NCBI GenBank assembly: GCA_963582345.1
Contig: CAUZSN010000022.1
Span: 1-30,019 of the forward strand
DNA length: 30,019 nt
From: CAUZSN01 sp963582345
GTDB lineage: Bacteria; Planctomycetota; Planctomycetia; Planctomycetales; Planctomycetaceae
Direction of reading: 5' to 3'
The notes below the pieces were generated by a model. That model worked only from the letters and a program-made list of their open reading frames with translations. It was not told the origin of the DNA and searched no databases. The stretch's first letter is position 1. Every line of letters begins with the position of its first letter. A program made the position numbers and the translations under genes. Of this stretch, positions 26,360 to 30,019 are shown piece after piece.

Positions 26360-27481
26360 TCAGAGGTATCTCTCGACAATCTCCACCAGTTCCTGCATGC
26401 GTATGCCATATGTGTGCTCACGCAACGTGCGTGCTTGGCCACCAGCCGCGATCTTCTGCCGCTCTGATTCGTGGTTCAAGTAGTAGTGAATCCGATCCAG
26501 ACAATCGTCGTACGTTTGATAGGCAACCACTTCATGTCCGGGTTCGAACATGTCGGTGAGATTCTGTTTGTGATCTGTAACCAGCAACGTGCCTGCACCC
26601 GTTGCCTCGTAAAGTCTCATGTTGTTCGCATAGCACTCGGCGATGCCTATGTGAAAATTCAAAGTCATCCGCGAGTGCCGTATAATTCGATACATGTCCA
26701 CACCCCACGCCGTTCCTCGATAACATTTGCGTATCGGTGAATTCTTGGACAACTGATCGTAACCGTAGCCCCAAACGTTGACGTCAACACGGCGACACAA
26801 ATGTTCGAGCCATCGAATTCTTCCCCGATGGGCGGGCGACAGACTGCCGACAAATGACACGTCAATCGATGCTTGTACGTCTCCCAATTCTTCCAAGACT
26901 TTTGGATCAAACGCCAATCGATACAGTTTTGACTGCCGTCCCGCTTGTTGAAAGCGCTGCACATAATTTGGCAGAGATGATAGTAACAGATCGAACGGTC
27001 GCAAATCTGTCCTACGAGCCAATGGTGCGGCAATTTGTCCGACCAACAGTTTGTAATGTCGAGACATTCGCGTCCAAAAGTGCGGGTGAATGCCGTCAAT
27101 AACATGAGAAAGAATTACATCAGGACGAAAGTGTTCAATTTGTGCTGCCAGAACATCGCACATCCACTTTGTACTGGACTCACGACGCACCCAAGGAACA
27201 AATCCTCGGCGAAGCTTAACACAATACCGAAAACCATTGACAAACGGGATAGCGTGCTCTCGCGCCCAAGCAGCCTGCAAATGGCAGTTGTTGATGTGCA
27301 ATTCATTGGCGGTGTGACCCAAGGCGTTCAAGTTGCGCGGAAAAAAGTCGCTAACGCCGAATAAGCTGGCATTTTGTGCATCTAATTGGACGGCATAGCA
27401 TTGATCGGGTAGACCAGGATGTCGCGCATAAAACCAGTCAAGGAAAGCGGGATAATGGCTATTGACGATTAGAAACCGCAT
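26360..27481 (-). CDS. CgeB-like glycosyltransferase (GT-B fold)
   Basis: 373 residues from ATG 27481, two bases after the stop of the FkbM gene (TTG 27487 is an alternative). The beginning MRFLIVNSHYPAFLDWFY, the middle IDVSFVGSLSPAHRGRI and the end YANNMRLYEATGAGTLLVTD (about 284-303) are characteristic of CgeB/glycosyl-transferase-1-like proteins. In that last motif the E of LYEATGAG is the usual nucleotide-sugar-binding acidic residue. The C-terminus, with DMFEPGHEV and a helix around REHTYGIRM, completes the second Rossmann domain. It would transfer a sugar in the cytoplasm during synthesis of the exported glycan. No membrane segments. Confidence 0.85.
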   Translation of the reverse strand: MRFLIVNSHYPAFLDWFYARHPGLPDQCYAVQLDAQNASLFGVSDFFPRNLNALGHTANELHINNCHLQAAWAREHAIPFVNGFRYCVKLRRGFVPWVRRESSTKWMCDVLAAQIEHFRPDVILSHVIDGIHPHFWTRMSRHYKLLVGQIAAPLARRTDLRPFDLLLSSLPNYVQRFQQAGRQSKLYRLAFDPKVLEELGDVQASIDVSFVGSLSPAHRGRIRWLEHLCRRVDVNVWGYGYDQLSKNSPIRKCYRGTAWGVDMYRIIRHSRMTLNFHIGIAECYANNMRLYEATGAGTLLVTDHKQNLTDMFEPGHEVVAYQTYDDCLDRIHYYLNHESERQKIAAGGQARTLREHTYGIRMQELVEIVERYL

Positions 27482-27483
27482 TG

Positions 27484-28152
27484 TCAATTACTTTGAACCC
27501 GATACAGGATGTCGCGAGATGACATCTCCGCTACCGCGACATATCGACCGTCGAGAAATTTTTCGATCTCGTCCCGAAACCTGGCTTCAATCAACATGTA
27601 TTCTGGGCGGTGCCGGGAAAAATCGAGCCCCTTAAGCGCCTGAAGCTCAAAGCCTTCGACATCCAGTGACAGCAAATCGACATGCTGAATTTGAAGTTTG
27701 TCAAGAATCATGCTCAAAGGCTTTGCCGCTACTTGAATGTTATACGGCTCCATCCCCTGAACTGCGGCCCCGACGCGAATGTGCTCGTCCTCCGCCTGTT
27801 GGCTTTTCATAGCGCCGACAACCAACGACATCAAATTACAGTGACGCATTTCAATTGTCGTCGACGTATAGTCGAGAGAGACCAAAGCGGCGTTCTCGAC
27901 AACGCAGTGGGGACGATTGACAACGCATTTGGCATACAATTCCGGAATCGGCTCGATCAGCAATCCTGTCCAATGCCGATAGCGTTCGAAAAACAGTGTA
28001 TTACTTTGCTCAACGCCGTCATTGGCTCCGGCTTCGATAAAAAAACCGCCTGTTTGCGGAATGAATCGGGCCAGTTTTTTGTCGAGCCGATCTAGAGCCC
28101 ATGACTTTTTTTTCACTAAACCCGCTAATTTGTTGAGCGTCCGTGCCAACAT
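27484..28152 (-). CDS. FkbM family methyltransferase
   Basis: 222 residues from ATG 28152. The frame extends to a TTG at 28233, but MLARTLNKLAGLVKKKSW is the more natural beginning. SAM-binding motif GGFFIEAGANDG (about 35-46), LFFERYRHWTGLLIEP, and the later VDLLSLDVEGFELQALKG (acidic loop of the FkbM domain) are diagnostic. FkbM enzymes O-methylate sugars and related hydroxyls, so with the TIGR04325 protein the cluster has two methyltransferases, implying a methylated glycan. It lies about 110 bases after the ATPase gene. Confidence 0.9.
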   Translation of the reverse strand: MLARTLNKLAGLVKKKSWALDRLDKKLARFIPQTGGFFIEAGANDGVEQSNTLFFERYRHWTGLLIEPIPELYAKCVVNRPHCVVENAALVSLDYTSTTIEMRHCNLMSLVVGAMKSQQAEDEHIRVGAAVQGMEPYNIQVAAKPLSMILDKLQIQHVDLLSLDVEGFELQALKGLDFSRHRPEYMLIEARFRDEIEKFLDGRYVAVAEMSSRDILYRVQSN

Positions 28153-28261
28153 CAGACTGTTTCCAATCTTCAAAGCGAGTCGGAGTACATCGTGTCCGAA
28201 CTCCCTTCCACCTAAAGGCTGGACTATGAACAAAAGAGCACCGCTGCGATAAGGCGCTGTA

Positions 28262-29545
28262 CTACGCCGCTTTCCGTTGGCACAATTGGAATTGATGATC
28301 GATTAGTAACTTGCCTTGTCCAGCAGGCAATTGCTTTCCTGTTCCAAAAAAGTCTCCATCACACACATTAAAGTGAGCGACGTCTTCGATGATCCAATCC
28401 GAGATTTCTCCATTGACTGAACAAAACAAGTTGACTCCGTAACGTCCGGACGAAAGTGGGAGCCGCGCGATTTTAATGGTAAATTTTCCTAAACCGGGCG
28501 GTAACCGTGAAATCGTTGTACCACTGGCTTCACTGTTCAGTTGAGTAATACGAGTTCCGAATTCATCGTTGATGCCCAACGTCAATATAATGTTCTTTAA
28601 TTCGTAGCCCGCGGTGTTTTCAAAATGTATCTCGATACACAAGGGCGAACCGCTTTGAATCGCATCGCTCGACCGACCAACAGCATCCTGAAATTCCACC
28701 GCTTGAAAGCGCACCGCACCCGATCCATGGCGGTCCGGATGCTTCATCAAGTTAACATGTGCCAGACTTTCACCGTCCGTCAAATAGGCCGTTACCACGT
28801 CAGATGCGGCACCAATTTCGCAAACGCGGCCGTGTTTCAGACGCACGACCGATGTACAGAGCTTGGTAATCGCTCCCATGTTATGGCTGACGAAGAGCAC
28901 GGTGCGGCCGGTTCTAGCGACGTCGCCCATCTTACGCAAACATTTCTTTTGGAATGAGGCATCGCCAACCGCCAAGACTTCATCAACTAGTAGAATCTCC
29001 GGCTGCAAGTGACCCGCCACGGCAAAGGCAAGTCTTACATACATCCCGCTGGAATAACGTTTGACAGGGGTGTCCAGGAAGTCTTCGATTTCCGAGAAAT
29101 CTACAATAGCGTCGAAATTCTCGCGAATTTCGTGCCGCCGCATCCCCAGCACGGCACCGCTCAAGAAAATATTTTCCCGTCCGGTCAGTTCTGGATGGAA
29201 ACCAGTCCCAACCTCCAACAATGACCCCACGCGTCCTCGCAGTCGCACCGTGCCTTCCGTCGGCTTGGTGATACGAGCCAGTATTTTTAGCAATGTGGAT
29301 TTTCCGGACCCATTGCGGCCGATAATTCCAATGACCTCTCCATGCTCTACTTCCAAATCCACATCTTTCAAAGCCCAGAACTCATCTGAGACGCATGACG
29401 GTTCTACCTGTCGTCCCAACCAATGGCGCGCAATCGACATCCAACGGCCAACATCGTCGCGCAAGGTGCGATAGTAAAATCGATTGATGAACTGACCGCG
29501 ACGATACCGTTTCCCAAGACCGTCGATTTTCATCGCCAGTGTCAT
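28262..29545 (-). CDS. wzt: ABC transporter ATP-binding protein for polysaccharide export (Wzt type) with C-terminal carbohydrate-binding-like domain
   Basis: 427 residues from ATG 29545, with GGGGG 8 bases ahead; a GTG one codon earlier is an alternative. ATPase domain: Walker A GRNGSGKST (about 76-84), a Q-loop region, RGRVGSLLEVGTGFHPELTG (the Wzt-typical insert), signature YSSGM (about 164-168), Walker B ILLVDEVLAVGD and switch His in LFVSHN. The C-terminal part (about 265-415) is beta-rich and matches Wzt C-terminal domains that recognise the modified end of the glycan before export. Together with the permease upstream (stop 16 bases away) it forms the exporter of the cluster. Confidence 0.93.
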   Translation of the reverse strand: MTLAMKIDGLGKRYRRGQFINRFYYRTLRDDVGRWMSIARHWLGRQVEPSCVSDEFWALKDVDLEVEHGEVIGIIGRNGSGKSTLLKILARITKPTEGTVRLRGRVGSLLEVGTGFHPELTGRENIFLSGAVLGMRRHEIRENFDAIVDFSEIEDFLDTPVKRYSSGMYVRLAFAVAGHLQPEILLVDEVLAVGDASFQKKCLRKMGDVARTGRTVLFVSHNMGAITKLCTSVVRLKHGRVCEIGAASDVVTAYLTDGESLAHVNLMKHPDRHGSGAVRFQAVEFQDAVGRSSDAIQSGSPLCIEIHFENTAGYELKNIILTLGINDEFGTRITQLNSEASGTTISRLPPGLGKFTIKIARLPLSSGRYGVNLFCSVNGEISDWIIEDVAHFNVCDGDFFGTGKQLPAGQGKLLIDHQFQLCQRKAA

Positions 29546-29561
29546 CACACATCCCCCAGCT

Positions 29562-30019
29562 TCAAATGATGTCTGCGAACGAATCTTCTACACGACGGAA
29601 ATACAGCAGACCACCGACCAGTATTCCGCCAATGAGAACTGACGACAGACAAAACGACTTCCAGGGAAGCGGTTGTCCTAACAGCGTGGCGCGAAAAAAA
29701 TTAATCAACGGCGTCATCGGATTAAGATTCAACAACGACCTGAAAATGTCTGACTGGCGTCCTGTGGTTTTGGTTACGACCGTCGAAGTCTGTACGGTCG
29801 ATGCATCCGCTGCAGCAACTTGTGTGACATTTTCCGTATACGGTCGTGCCGCTTGATCCATGTAAATGCTTGGCGTAGCGAACATCCAAATTTGCATCAG
29901 GAAGGTAACGACGTACCGAAAGTCGCGGTAGGCGACGTTGAGCGCAGCAATCATAGTCCCCACACCAATTGCAACACCACACAGCAGGACCAATCCGAGT
30001 GGCAAAAAGATCAGGTTGC
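29562..30019 (-). CDS. wzm: ABC-2 type polysaccharide export permease (Wzm type), partial
   Basis: C-terminal 152 residues; the N-terminal half lies past the right edge, since the frame stays open to 30019 (NLIFLPLGLVLL). Hydrophobic helices are visible at LVLLCGVAIGVGTMIAALNV, FLMQIWMFATPSIYM and FCLSSVLIGGILVGGLLYF. LNVAYRDFRYVV and the N-P-M-T-P string before the last helix pair are typical of ABC-2 exporter permeases. Between the ATPSIYMDQ helix end and NLNPMTP there is a polar Thr/Val/Ala/Gln-rich loop, longer than I expect, that should be periplasmic. Partner of the Wzt ATPase. Confidence 0.9.
   Translation of the reverse strand, partial: NLIFLPLGLVLLCGVAIGVGTMIAALNVAYRDFRYVVTFLMQIWMFATPSIYMDQAARPYTENVTQVAAADASTVQTSTVVTKTTGRQSDIFRSLLNLNPMTPLINFFRATLLGQPLPWKSFCLSSVLIGGILVGGLLYFRRVEDSFADII

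Overview
The window looks like chromosomal DNA from a planctomycete (Planctomycetota, probably Pirellulales-like). This rests on gene families and architectures I associate with that phylum: a head-to-tail double UvrA in one polypeptide, a TPR protein with RNA-polymerase-alpha C-terminal-like domains, a zinc-ribbon/TM/TPR protein, a Hanks-type kinase next to an FHA-GAF-PP2C phosphatase, DUF2752 and DUF368 membrane proteins, and a tyrosine recombinase with the HYLQVTD ending. GTG and TTG starts are frequent and most genes lack an obvious Shine-Dalgarno. The assignment is from memory of families, not from a search.

Layout, left to right. (1) 1-493: C-terminus of a tyrosine recombinase (+) whose reading frame runs across an oppositely oriented tRNA-Arg(ACG) and its terminator, so the left edge is probably one end of an integrated element. 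(2) 411-1193: no convincing gene. (3) 1194-3817 (-): TPR/RpoA-CTD-like protein translationally coupled to a SpoIID/LytB protein, with a good promoter at 3869-3896. (4) 4212-6198 (+): DUF2752 membrane protein and two paralogous lipoproteins. (5) 6723-9425 (+): a zinc-ribbon/TM protein whose single reading frame is broken by one TAA codon. (6) 9593-22675 (-): four head-to-tail genes, transcribed in the order UvrA-UvrA fusion, Ser/Thr kinase with a 45-bp tandem-repeat tail, FHA-GAF-PP2C phosphatase, DinG-like helicase. (7) 22775-24345: a zinc-ribbon protein (-) divergent from a DUF368 permease-like protein (+). (8) 24361-30019 (-): surface polysaccharide cluster, transcribed as Wzm permease (cut by the right edge), Wzt ATPase, FkbM methyltransferase, CgeB-like glycosyltransferase, TIGR04325 methyltransferase, and a DxD glycosyltransferase, with tiny gaps or overlaps.

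How the genes work together: region 8 would build, methylate and export a surface glycan. Region 6 joins DNA repair (UvrA, DinG) with a phosphorylation switch (kinase, PP2C phosphatase with a phosphothreonine-reading FHA domain). Regions 3 and 4 look like envelope functions. The most unusual signals are the in-frame stop inside the zinc-ribbon/TM/TPR gene, the recombinase/tRNA overlap, the alternating 45-bp repeat in the kinase tail, the RpoA-CTD-like/TPR/SpoIID coupling, and the ~380-residue unassigned tail on the double UvrA.
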